Assembly: GCA_003490145.1 (NCBI GenBank) | Contig: QULQ01000015.1 | Coordinates: 1-64,000, forward strand | DNA: 64,000 bases | Reading direction: 5' to 3' | DNA from: Lachnospiraceae bacterium OM04-12BH | GTDB lineage: Bacteria > Bacillota > Clostridia > Lachnospirales > Lachnospiraceae | Shown here: in pieces, positions 15,943 to 23,773 of the stretch | Position numbering within the stretch: position 1 is the stretch's first letter | Layout of the letters: the number at the start of each line of letters is the position of its first letter | The notes under the pieces: model-generated | What the model saw: the letters and a program-made list of their open reading frames with translations, nothing else | Told to the model about the DNA's origin: nothing | The model's database searches: none | Made by a program: the position numbers and the translations under genes

Positions 15943-17154
15943 ATGATAAACAGACCGCTCTACATCGATAAGATTATGGCCTACACCGACACACCTTTTG
16001 TAAAAGTGTTGACGGGTGTTCGCCGCTGCGGAAAATCCACAGTCCTTAAAATGATCATGGAGAAGCTGCAACAGGAGCATGGTGTTTCGTCTGAGAGGAT
16101 TGTCAGCATGCGCTTCGATTCCATGGATTATGAGGATATGACAGCGAAGGATATGTTCAAGGCTGTCAAAGAAAAGCTAAATCCAACGGGGAGAACGTAT
16201 CTCTTTCTGGATGAGGTTCAGGAAATTGAAGGCTGGGAGAAAGTAGTAAACTCCCTGGCAACGGATTATGATGTTGACCTTTATGTGACAGGCTCCAATT
16301 CCAGAATGCTGTCTTCGGAAATAGCGACTTACCTGACCGGACGATATGTTTCCTTCCGTATCTATACGCTTTCGTTTCAGGAATATCTGGAATTTAAAAA
16401 GCAGTATACACAGGTAAAGGATATCCATGCTGAACTGGCAGACTATATCCGCTTGGGCGGCTTCCCTGCAACGCACCTGCGAGAGTATTCACAGGATGAG
16501 GTTTATACGATTGTCCGAGATATCTATAATTCCACGATTTTCTCGGATATCGTAAAGAGAAACCAGATTCGCAAGATCGACCAGCTGGAACGGGTGGTTC
16601 GGTACACATTTGCGAATGTGGGAAATTCATTCTCGGCAAAATCAATTTCGGATTATCTGAAATCAGAGCATCGTTCTATCGACAATGAAACGGTGTACAG
16701 CTATCTGGAAAAGTTGGAGAAAGCATATCTCCTTCATCGCTGTTCTCGATACGACCTGCGCGGAAAGGAGATTCTGAAAACGCAGGAGAAGTTTTATCTT
16801 GCCGATACCGCTTTGCGTTACAGTGTGCTGGGCTACACACCAGACAGCGTCGCTTCCAGTCTGGAAAATGTGGTGTATCTGGAACTTTGCAGACGAGGAT
16901 ATACCGTGACGATTGGGAAAACGCCGGACGGTGAGGTCGATTTTGTGGCGCAGAAGCAGAATGACCGGTTGTATGTGCAGGTCACGCAGGAGATTAAATC
17001 CGAAAAAACAGAAAAGCGTAAATATGAACGACTGCTGGAAATCCGGGATAACTATCCAAAGTATGTTTTGAGAACCGATGAATTTGCCGGAGGAAATTAC
17101 CAAGGCATTAAGAGTATGCACATTGCAGATTTTCTATTGAGCACAGAATATTAA
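15943..17154 (+). CDS. AAA_14/DUF4143 ATP-binding protein
   Basis: This 403-residue protein begins MINRPLYIDKIMAYTDTPFV behind GGAGG, with Walker A GVRRCGKST at 25-33 and Walker B YLFLDEVQE near 86-94. A C-terminal DUF4143 domain with a nuclease-like phrase GEVDFVAQ near residue 332 follows. Proteins of this family are common, often in variable regions, and their role is unresolved. It sits directly right of element 2 with its own promoter and two terminators, so it is a single-gene unit. Confidence 0.88.
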   Translation: MINRPLYIDKIMAYTDTPFVKVLTGVRRCGKSTVLKMIMEKLQQEHGVSSERIVSMRFDSMDYEDMTAKDMFKAVKEKLNPTGRTYLFLDEVQEIEGWEKVVNSLATDYDVDLYVTGSNSRMLSSEIATYLTGRYVSFRIYTLSFQEYLEFKKQYTQVKDIHAELADYIRLGGFPATHLREYSQDEVYTIVRDIYNSTIFSDIVKRNQIRKIDQLERVVRYTFANVGNSFSAKSISDYLKSEHRSIDNETVYSYLEKLEKAYLLHRCSRYDLRGKEILKTQEKFYLADTALRYSVLGYTPDSVASSLENVVYLELCRRGYTVTIGKTPDGEVDFVAQKQNDRLYVQVTQEIKSEKTEKRKYERLLEIRDNYPKYVLRTDEFAGGNYQGIKSMHIADFLLSTEY

Positions 17155-17160
17155 CGATGA

Positions 17161-17184
17161 GGGCGGCGGTGAGCCGCCCTTTTT
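17161..17184 (+). terminator. Terminator of the AAA/DUF4143 gene
   Basis: GGGCGGC (17161-17167) and GCCGCCC (17173-17179) form a GC stem with a five-base loop, followed by TTTTT. Confidence 0.9.
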
Positions 17185-17187
17185 ACA

Positions 17188-17230
17188 TAGCCAGGTTTCT
17201 GATTGAAATTGGAGACCTGGCTATTTTTTT
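17188..17230 (+). terminator. Second tandem terminator
   Basis: TAGCCAGGT (17188-17196) pairs with ACCTGGCTA (17215-17223) and is followed by a run of T. It backs up the first terminator and separates the mobile region from the opposed genes. Confidence 0.8.
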
Positions 17231-17273
17231 TGCCCTTTTGCAGGTGCACATGCAGGGGGACATTCACTATTCA

Positions 17274-18038
17274 TCAGCCCAATATTTTATCAATTAACTC
17301 TGACACAGATTTGACACAGCCTTCTGCATATTGCTTTACAGTAGCTGGAGAATGATGGAATGTATAACCATGCTTTGTTGCCCTTAACATATCAATGTCA
17401 TTTTCAGCATCACCAATGGCGTAGACTTGTTCATGCATGAATCCAAGTTTCTGACAAAGGATGTTCATGGCGTTCCCTTTTGAACAGTCTCTCCACGCCA
17501 TGTCAACATCCTGGATATTTACAAAAGCTCTCACCTCCTGGTGATCTGACTTTTCCAGCCAGTCTGCAAAAGCTTTTGCAGATTTATTGTCTTTGAAATG
17601 GAATGACATTCCATAAAGTTTTTCCGTTTTTAATAAATCAATACTGCTAATAGGTGTTATTGGCAGGCTGTACTGCTTTTTTTGATTGCATGAAAATATG
17701 TTGTCTTTCGTATGAACTGTTAATGGTATATCCGATGCATATTCGTTTATTATTTTTTTGATTGCTGTAAATGATACAGGTTCTTCATGCAGTATTTGTT
17801 GATGACTATCCGCGATAATACTCCCTGTACCGGCAATCATGTAATCAGGCAAAAGATATCCTTCCAACGGAGCAACTATCCATGGCAATGCTCTGCCGGA
17901 GTTAATTACGATCAGATTTCCTCTTTGCTGGAATTCCTTTATTGCATCTAAATCTGATTCCTTAAAATATGTTTTTCCATTATCAGAGAACAATATTGTT
18001 CCATCCATGTCTGTAAATAAAATATTTTTCTGTTTCAT
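17274..18038 (-). CDS. HAD-superfamily (Cof-type) phosphatase
   Basis: This 254-residue protein starts MKQKNILFTDMDGTILFSD, with the nucleophile and acid/base pair at Asp10 and Asp12. The C-terminal metal motif reads GDAENDIDML, and a Cof-type cap lies between. The longer open frame upstream overlaps the regulator gene and is not used. It follows the GntR regulator at a spacing of 10 bases, so the two are one transcript. A role as a sugar-phosphate phosphatase in the sugar operon is inferred. Confidence 0.85.
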   Translation of the reverse strand: MKQKNILFTDMDGTILFSDNGKTYFKESDLDAIKEFQQRGNLIVINSGRALPWIVAPLEGYLLPDYMIAGTGSIIADSHQQILHEEPVSFTAIKKIINEYASDIPLTVHTKDNIFSCNQKKQYSLPITPISSIDLLKTEKLYGMSFHFKDNKSAKAFADWLEKSDHQEVRAFVNIQDVDMAWRDCSKGNAMNILCQKLGFMHEQVYAIGDAENDIDMLRATKHGYTFHHSPATVKQYAEGCVKSVSELIDKILG

Positions 18039-18048
18039 ATTTTCCCTG

Positions 18049-18774
18049 CTAAATTGATCGTCTTGTTGCATTATCCTGGAAGCTAAAGTAATCAGGGCGA
18101 TGGCGTGACTGGGTATATTCAAACATAACACCATCACTATTGTAAGTATGAGAGGTGACAACAGCCATACAGTTATAGTCTCCAAGATCCAAATATTTTT
18201 CATCAATTTCAGTCATCTTTTCTACGGTCATGATACGTTTACTTGTGACAATGGAAACTCCAAGAGTATTTTCCAGATAATCGTAAATCGACTTTTCTGC
18301 AATCTCTATCGTTAGATCTTTAGCAACGCTTTTCAAAAAATAATTATGGTTTAGAATAAGTGCTTTCCCATCTAAGTAATGAAGTCTCTGCAGATAATAA
18401 ATCTCATCGCCAATATTAAAACCGGTTTTTGCAGCAATTTTTTTGTCTACTACCAATTCTGCAAAGTGAATTACTTTGGTTTTGGCTTTCTGGTTATTTC
18501 TCTTTGCAGATTCCGTAAACGTTTCAATTGAGCCGATGGTAAATGAGGTCTGTAATGCGGGCTGGAAGATAATTCGTACCCCTTTCCCCTGCATCGTCTG
18601 TACATATCCATCGGCTACCAGATCCCCGATGGCACGGCGAATGGTATTGCGTGAGCAGTCATATTCCTGCACCAGTGTATTTTCAGAGGGGAGAAGTTCC
18701 TGAAATTCATATTCTCCGGTCTCAATTTTTCTTTTCAAGTCTTTATAAATTTCTGCATATTTTGCTTTCGGCAT
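18049..18774 (-). CDS. treR: GntR-family regulator, TreR-like
   Basis: This 241-residue protein has an N-terminal winged helix (about 5-70, with SENTLVQEYDCSRNTIRRAI) and a UTRA effector domain as in trehalose operon repressors. The start is MPKAKYAEI behind GGAGG on the minus strand. It is divergent from a PTS gene whose EIIB domain resembles TreB. Three copies of a CTTGTTTAAACAAG-like palindrome lie between them. That makes trehalose-type control likely, though the effector is inferred. Confidence 0.8.
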   Translation of the reverse strand: MPKAKYAEIYKDLKRKIETGEYEFQELLPSENTLVQEYDCSRNTIRRAIGDLVADGYVQTMQGKGVRIIFQPALQTSFTIGSIETFTESAKRNNQKAKTKVIHFAELVVDKKIAAKTGFNIGDEIYYLQRLHYLDGKALILNHNYFLKSVAKDLTIEIAEKSIYDYLENTLGVSIVTSKRIMTVEKMTEIDEKYLDLGDYNCMAVVTSHTYNSDGVMFEYTQSRHRPDYFSFQDNATRRSI

Positions 18775-18852
18775 AAATTCCTCCACTTGTTTGAACATCC
18801 ATCATTTATTATAATATTTACATATGGAAAGTCAAGAATCAAATAAGACATG

Positions 18853-18939
18853 ACTTATCTAAACAAGTTTTAAAATAAGCGTTGACATGTTTAAACAAGT
18901 GTGATATAACATAATCACAAGAAAACTTGTTTAAACAAG
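18853..18939. promoter_or_regulatory. Three TreR-type operators
   Basis: ACTTATCTAAACAAGT (18853-18868), ACATGTTTAAACAAGT (18885-18900) and ACTTGTTTAAACAAG (18925-18939) share the palindrome CTTGTTTAAACAAG. The last is perfect. The middle one overlaps the -35/-10 spacer of the PTS promoter, which fits repression. Confidence 0.8.
18882..18910 (+). promoter_or_regulatory. Promoter of the truncated PTS gene
   Basis: TTGACA (18882-18887) and TATAAC (18905-18910) have a 17-base spacer that contains the middle operator. Confidence 0.75.
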
Positions 18940-18980
18940 AATAAGCGCGCGAAACATTTATTTTAATAAGGAGAATCAAG

Positions 18981-19217
18981 ATGGGGAAGTATACAAACGA
19001 CGCAAAAGAATTACTGCACCTTGTGGGAGGAAGAGAAAACATTGCTGCAGTATCACATTGTATCACACGAATGAGATTCGTATTAAATGATCCGAAAAAA
19101 GCGGATATTCAGAAAATTGAAGCAATGAAAGTTGTTAAGGGAAGTTTCACACAGGCAGGACAGTTCCAGGTAATCATCGGGAACACGGTTTCAGATTTTT
19201 ACAAGGAGATACTTTGA
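18981..19217 (+). pseudogene. Truncated trehalose-type PTS EIIB domain (treB remnant)
   Basis: The 78 codons encode a complete-looking EIIB domain with the phosphorylatable Cys27 in VSHCITRMRF, start behind AAGGAG. TreB proteins continue with an EIIC permease of about 400 residues. Here homology ends after GNTVSDFYKE and a stop follows, because the sequence switches to an hsdM fragment at about 19205. Uptake of sugar by this gene is lost. A free EIIB domain could still be made from the intact promoter. Confidence 0.8.
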
Positions 19218-19427
19218 CTGACCCGTTCCATATGAGCGATGATGGAAAATCTCTCCGGCAATTTGATTATGAGGTCTGCAACCCTCCTTCAGCATGTGCT
19301 GAATTCGATGAAACCAAACGGAAAAGCTGCGATTGTACTTCCAACTGGTTTCCTCACGGCAAAGAGCAGCGTCGAGGGCAAACTGCTGAAGCATATTGTA
19401 AACGAGAGACTTGCAAAAAAGAAGTGA
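19205..19427 (+). pseudogene. Remnant of a type I restriction N6-adenine methylase (hsdM)
   Basis: The first piece (19205-19293) reads GDTLTDPFHMSDDGKSLRQF then DYEVCNPP, the region around the NPPF catalytic motif. From about 19292 a different frame reads LLQHVLNSMKPNGKAAIVLP and continues to LLKHIVNERL, a later part of the same protein family. The stretch normally between them is missing, so there is an internal deletion with a frameshift. Both gene ends are absent. It is joined directly to the treB fragment. Confidence 0.75.
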
Positions 19428-19584
19428 GCTTGATATAATATGAATAAAAAGGCAAAAGTCACCGCAATGGTGTGGAAATAGATTTTGGCTGTTTCCATAA
19501 GGAGTAGATCGAGAGACGTTATCCTCAGTGGCTGAAAACGCAGATGTGTGATGCTTGCAGCAAGCTATTTGTATAAGCCGAAAG

Positions 19585-19605
19585 GCCGCAGAAATGCGGC
19601 TTTTT
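19585..19605 (+). terminator. Terminator left of the methyltransferase operon
   Basis: GCCGCA (19585-19590), a GAAA loop and TGCGGC (19595-19600) are followed by TTTTT. The rest of the 261-base gap 19428-19688 holds only hsdM debris and the next promoter. Confidence 0.85.
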
Positions 19606-19617
19606 CTAAACACATGA

Positions 19618-19669
19618 GTTAGCCAAACCTAACTTGTCAATGTGTGCGTGCTGGTTAGATAAATCTAAC
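19618..19669. promoter_or_regulatory. Operon promoter with two GTTAG-N6-CTAAC operators
   Basis: GTTAGCCAAACCTAAC (19618-19633) and GTTAGATAAATCTAAC (19654-19669) are perfect in their outer five bases and centred 36 bases apart. A -35-like TTGTCA (19634-19639) lies between them, and a -10-like TAGATA (19656-19661) lies inside the second. The arrangement suggests a repressor that covers the promoter. One arm resembles a DtxR/IdeR box, but MarR or TetR families use similar half-sites. No matching regulator gene is adjacent. Confidence 0.7.
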
Positions 19670-19688
19670 TATAAAAGGAGAGACAGCA

Positions 19689-20303
19689 ATGCGAGAACAC
19701 AAGAATTTTTGGGACAGAAATGCAGGTCTGTATGACTGCTTTATGCGAAAAGACAGGGCAGTATACGAGAAAATGTATGAGCTGATCCGTCCGGTCGTGA
19801 AAGACAAAACAGTGCTGGAGGTGGCTACCGGAACGGGATTGATCGCCAAGCACATCGTAAAAGCAGCGGCACACATCGAGGCGACGGATGCCTCTCCGGA
19901 AATGATTACAGAGGCCAAACGGGGGAATTACTCTGCGAAGCTGCGTTTTTCCGTGCAGGATATGTTTTCTCTGACATACGCGAGCAAATCATTCGATGTG
20001 GTAATCATATCAAACGCACTGCACATTGTGCCTCAGCCAGAAAAATCACTGCGAGAGATCAAACGGGTGCTGAAGGATGACGGTGTGCTGATCGCGCCTA
20101 CCTTTACGCACGCAGAAAACTCATTTCCCGGCAAGGTCAAAGCCTTTTTCATGAATCTGGCAGGCTTTCCTCTCCACAGCAAGTGGACGAGTGAAGAATA
20201 CCTAAAATTTCTGCAACAGAATGATTGGACAGTGCGAAAAAGTGTTGTTCTAAAGGCCTCTTTTCCGCTGACCTATACGGAATGTGTGAAATCGGAGGTG
20301 TGA
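19689..20303 (+). CDS. Class I SAM methyltransferase (first gene of the operon)
   Basis: This 204-residue enzyme of the UbiE/Methyltransf_11 type has motif I VLEVATGTGLIA (about 42-53), EATDASPEM, and a post-II stretch FDVVIISNALHIV. It starts behind AAAGGAGAG, just downstream of the paired operators, and is followed two bases later by a second methyltransferase. The substrate is unknown. Small-molecule methylation is more likely than RNA or protein methylation judging by family and neighbours. Confidence 0.85.
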   Translation: MREHKNFWDRNAGLYDCFMRKDRAVYEKMYELIRPVVKDKTVLEVATGTGLIAKHIVKAAAHIEATDASPEMITEAKRGNYSAKLRFSVQDMFSLTYASKSFDVVIISNALHIVPQPEKSLREIKRVLKDDGVLIAPTFTHAENSFPGKVKAFFMNLAGFPLHSKWTSEEYLKFLQQNDWTVRKSVVLKASFPLTYTECVKSEV

Positions 20304-20304
20304 T

Positions 20305-20913
20305 ATGTCCTTCTTTGAAAACACCCGCAAGCCCGTAGGCTTTAGCGGGAAGATCATGGTTGCTATGATGAACTTTGGGCACAGCGCAATGGCAGCGTGG
20401 GGATTGCATTTTTTGCATTCTGCCCCGGATGCCATGGTGCTGGACTGCGGCTGCGGCGGTGGAGCGAACATCAAAACACTGCTGAAGCTGTGTCCCAAGG
20501 GCAAGGTGCAGGGCATCGACTATTCGGCAGTCAGTGTAGAAAAAGCGCGAAAGGTCAATGCAGGTGCCATTGCAGCAGGGCAGTGTACTGTGCAGCAGGC
20601 AAGTGTAGCAGAGTTGCCGTTTGAAGCGGATCAGTTTGATGTAGTGACCGCATTTGAAACGGTCTATTTCTGGCCGGAGCTTGCGCAAAATTTCAGAGAG
20701 GTCTATCGGGTGCTGAAGCCCGGCGGGACTTTTTTCATCTGTAACGAAGCAAACGGCGAAACAGCAAAAGACGACAAATGGACGCAAATCATTAACGGTA
20801 TGACCATCTATACGGATGCTGATCTGAAAGTGTATCTGGAGCAAGCAGGCTTTGGCAGGGTTCAGAGTCATAAAAATAAAAAGGGCTGGCTGTGCGTCAC
20901 AGCACAGAAATGA
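20305..20913 (+). CDS. Class I SAM methyltransferase (second gene of the operon)
   Basis: This 202-residue protein has motif I VLDCGCGGGANI (about 45-56), QGIDYSAVSV, and FDVVTAFETVYFWPEL. It is clearly different from the first methyltransferase, so the two are not a recent duplication. A strong GGAGGTGA lies in the end of the preceding gene. It may act on the same molecule in a different position. Confidence 0.85.
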   Translation: MSFFENTRKPVGFSGKIMVAMMNFGHSAMAAWGLHFLHSAPDAMVLDCGCGGGANIKTLLKLCPKGKVQGIDYSAVSVEKARKVNAGAIAAGQCTVQQASVAELPFEADQFDVVTAFETVYFWPELAQNFREVYRVLKPGGTFFICNEANGETAKDDKWTQIINGMTIYTDADLKVYLEQAGFGRVQSHKNKKGWLCVTAQK

Positions 20914-20922
20914 GGTGCGATC

Positions 20923-21786
20923 ATGTCGAAAAAAGCAACGGAATTTCAAAGAAAAGCAATGAGCCGGATGTACCGGGGCAAGGAGATCTTTAAGCCTTTG
21001 AACACCGGCTGGATCGATGAAAATGTCGCTTGTGTGCGAGAGTGGGTGGCAAATATCTTCTTCTACCGCAAGGGCGATACCACCATTATGATTGATGCCG
21101 GATACAACTATGATCGTCTGGCGGAGAAAATGAGCTGGCTCGGTATCGACCCGCATTCCATCCGGCACATCCTCATCACTCATCAGGACACCGACCATGT
21201 AGGTGCGGTGGAGGCGGACAGTCCGGGACTGTTTCGGGATGCTGCGCTGTATATTGGCGAGATCGAGAACCGCTATCTGACCGGCGAGGTGCGCCGCAGG
21301 GTTATTTACCACCTTTACAAGCTGCCGCAGGTGACGATCAACAATGAAAAAGTGCTGCTGCACGACGATGAGGTCATCGACATCGACGGGATCAGAATCG
21401 AGTGCTTTCTCGTTCCCGGTCATACATGGGGGCACATGGTATACCTTGTGGACGGGAAATATCTCTTTACTGGCGATACTATCTGGTTCGGCGCGGACGG
21501 CGGCTACAGCTTTATTTCTGCGCTGGCAGAGGATAACAAGCTGGCAGTGAAGTCGCTGGCACTGCTGGAGAAAAAGCTGAAAAAACGTGGGCTGCATCCG
21601 CTGTTCATTACCGGCCACACCGGCTGGACGGACAACATGGAGTTTGCCTTTGCGCACAAAAATGAGCTGTGCTCGCCTTTCAAAAAAAGAGCCCACGACC
21701 CCAATGCGCTTTACGATGCCTATGATGAATCTGACGATACCGAAGAAAAAGCAAAGAGCGGGTACTTGAAAGGCGTGGGAAGATGA
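20923..21786 (+). CDS. MBL-fold metallo-hydrolase
   Basis: This 287-residue protein has the metal-binding pattern THQDTDHVG (His87, Asp89, Asp91, His92), where the second His of HxHxDH is replaced by Asp. It then has GHTWGHMVYL (about 166), GDTIWFGAD (about 185) and a C-terminal GHTGW. The substitution does occur in some family members, but metal occupancy should be checked. The natural substrate is unknown. It is co-translated with the next gene (ATGA overlap). Confidence 0.85.
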   Translation: MSKKATEFQRKAMSRMYRGKEIFKPLNTGWIDENVACVREWVANIFFYRKGDTTIMIDAGYNYDRLAEKMSWLGIDPHSIRHILITHQDTDHVGAVEADSPGLFRDAALYIGEIENRYLTGEVRRRVIYHLYKLPQVTINNEKVLLHDDEVIDIDGIRIECFLVPGHTWGHMVYLVDGKYLFTGDTIWFGADGGYSFISALAEDNKLAVKSLALLEKKLKKRGLHPLFITGHTGWTDNMEFAFAHKNELCSPFKKRAHDPNALYDAYDESDDTEEKAKSGYLKGVGR

Positions 21787-22484
21787 AGGACAGCGAATTA
21801 CAAATTGACCGTAGCTGCCATGTGCTATACTCCAAAACCTGCAAAAAGGAAATTCTGGCGAAAATCACTCTGCACTATCCGGAGGTGGAGCGCGAGGCGG
21901 TCTGGGAGCAGGTGCAGCTGAGATACGCAGAGCTTCTTTCCAAGTGGCGCACCGACCTCGGCGGTAAAAAGAATTTTCACAACGGCGTAGGCGGCACCTA
22001 CGACTGCATCGCCATCATGAGCTATTATGTGGTCTGCAAAGCAATTACTTCGTTCCGTGAAATTGAAGAGATGGAGGAAAATCTGATCCTGCCGACCTTC
22101 CGCAAGCTGAAATTCGTGGACTGCAACAAGCCGTTCTGGAAAAAACTGATGCACATGGCGTTTCTACGGGCAAAAGCGGGCTGTGACAAGTGGCACGATT
22201 ATGAAATGACGGTGGCTCCTTACGAAAAGAACAAGCCGATCTATTATGAATTTACCGCCTGTCCCGCAGCGGAATTTGCTATCAGAAACGGCCTTACAGA
22301 GATCATGCCCGCCCTGTGCAATGTGGACTATGCGTCCATGGAACTGCTCCATGCCAAGCTGGTGCGGACGACCACCTGCGTGGACGGCTGCCGATGCGAC
22401 TACACCATCTGCGGCGATAAAGACCCGTACTTGAAGGGACATCCCGAATACCGGGATGAGGCGGGCTTCAGGAGGAATCGGTAA
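21783..22484 (+). CDS. L-2-amino-thiazoline-4-carboxylate hydrolase-like protein 1
   Basis: This 233-residue protein has the C-terminal signature of the ATC hydrolase family: FTACPAAEFAIRNGL, then PALCNVDYASMELLHAKLVR and a Cys-rich end CVDGCRCDYTICG. The namesake activity opens thiazoline rings in cysteine synthesis in Pseudomonas. Few members have been tested, so the reaction here is open. It is the first of three diverged members in this operon. Start and stop overlap both neighbours. Confidence 0.75.
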   Translation: MKDSELQIDRSCHVLYSKTCKKEILAKITLHYPEVEREAVWEQVQLRYAELLSKWRTDLGGKKNFHNGVGGTYDCIAIMSYYVVCKAITSFREIEEMEENLILPTFRKLKFVDCNKPFWKKLMHMAFLRAKAGCDKWHDYEMTVAPYEKNKPIYYEFTACPAAEFAIRNGLTEIMPALCNVDYASMELLHAKLVRTTTCVDGCRCDYTICGDKDPYLKGHPEYRDEAGFRRNR

Positions 22485-22978
22485 TGCTTTTACAGGTGAT
22501 TTTGGAAGGTCTTGGGTTGGGCGTTCTGCTCATTTTGGTTTGCGCCATCGGTATCCGCAAGGGCGCGGTGGGCATGGTGCATCTTTACAGCCAGGAGGTG
22601 CAGGAGCGGTGCGTAACGCTGGGACTTACAACACACGCGAAAATCAAGCGAAATGCTTTCATTTTCAAAGCTGTCTGCGTCCCCGGATACATCGCCTATG
22701 TGCTGGTCTGCGTCTATGCGCTCAACGGCGCAAAGGGCTTCGTTCAGGGCTTCTGGCAGCTGCTGGTCATACTGTCCGTTATGAATCTCATAGACCGATT
22801 TTGGGTTGACGGCTATTGGGTAGGACATACGAACGCATGGGAAATTCCGGGAACGGAAGACCTGAAACCCTACATTACAGCCAAGGATAAGGGCAAAAAG
22901 TGGCTGTTCGGCACAATTGGTATGGCGGTCATTTCGGCAGCACTGGCGGCGATTATGATGCTTTTTATGAAAATATGA
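22484..22978 (+). CDS. Four-helix membrane protein, unknown function
   Basis: This 164-residue protein has hydrophobic segments at about 5-25, 64-84, 88-108 and 140-162. A polar hairpin with WVDGYWVGHTNAWEIPGTED lies before the last segment. The start overlaps the previous stop by one base (TAATG) behind AGGAGG. I do not recognise the family. In this operon it is the only complete integral membrane protein and could be a permease partner or membrane anchor. Confidence 0.7.
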   Translation: MLLQVILEGLGLGVLLILVCAIGIRKGAVGMVHLYSQEVQERCVTLGLTTHAKIKRNAFIFKAVCVPGYIAYVLVCVYALNGAKGFVQGFWQLLVILSVMNLIDRFWVDGYWVGHTNAWEIPGTEDLKPYITAKDKGKKWLFGTIGMAVISAALAAIMMLFMKI

Positions 22979-22988
22979 GGTGATAGAA

Positions 22989-23762
22989 ATGCTGTTTCAA
23001 ACATATGGCGACAGGAGGAATCCTGCCGTGCTGTTCTTTCATGCAATGGGTGTGACAGGAGCGAGCAGCGAACCGATTGCGAGGTATTTGCAGGATCGAT
23101 ATTTCTGCATCTTGCCCACCTCCTCCGTTTACTGCGAGGGGCAGAAATATGTCAGCAAGCTGGACGAAATACGGCAGGTGGAGGACTTTCTGCATCGACA
23201 GGGCGTGGAGCGGCTGGCGATGGTTGTCGCTTCTTCCATCGGTGCAGACCTTGCCATGGCGTTTCTGACGCAGACGAAGCTGCCCGTGGAGCACGCTTTC
23301 TTTGACGGCGGGCAGTTCGCCCAAATCGGAAAGGGCACGCGCCGTATCATGACGCCGTTTCTGTATTTTGCCATCAAGAACCTATATTGGTCGAAGGGTG
23401 GTACGCTGAAAAAGATACTGTGGTGTGACGACGATTCCATAAAGTCGTATTTTATAGACGCAGGGAAAAATCTGACCTATACAAATTTGCGGCGGCAGAT
23501 TTCGGACAGTCTGGAGGATAAACCCTTTCCGCCGCTTTCAAAAGAATTGCAAAAACATACCTATTTCGAGTTTGGCAGTATAGAAGATCATTTCAAATAC
23601 CGTCAAGCAGTGATGGAAGCCTACCCCTGCGGTAATTACCCCGTATTTGAGGGATACGATCACATGCAATATCAGATTCGTGATCCGAAGGGCTTTGCTG
23701 AAATGCTGGCATTTATCACTGAGCAGGACGGTATGCCGAAGCTGCCGTTTATCAGAAAGTGA
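22989..23762 (+). CDS. Alpha/beta hydrolase
   Basis: This 257-residue protein has an oxyanion stretch FFHAMGVTGAS near 15, the nucleophile elbow VASSIGADLA near 80 and the catalytic His region GYDHMQYQ near 223. ATG 22989 behind GAGGTGA is preferred over the in-frame GTG nine bases upstream. The substrate is unknown. It likely removes an ester or amide in the same pathway as the neighbouring methyltransferases. Confidence 0.8.
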   Translation: MLFQTYGDRRNPAVLFFHAMGVTGASSEPIARYLQDRYFCILPTSSVYCEGQKYVSKLDEIRQVEDFLHRQGVERLAMVVASSIGADLAMAFLTQTKLPVEHAFFDGGQFAQIGKGTRRIMTPFLYFAIKNLYWSKGGTLKKILWCDDDSIKSYFIDAGKNLTYTNLRRQISDSLEDKPFPPLSKELQKHTYFEFGSIEDHFKYRQAVMEAYPCGNYPVFEGYDHMQYQIRDPKGFAEMLAFITEQDGMPKLPFIRK

Positions 23763-23773
23763 GAGGACCCGAT

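Noticed and set aside
20149..21696. 515-residue minus-strand ORF
   Set aside because: It is antisense to two genes with clear family motifs; its composition (Cys/His/Phe-rich) is that of a shadow frame.
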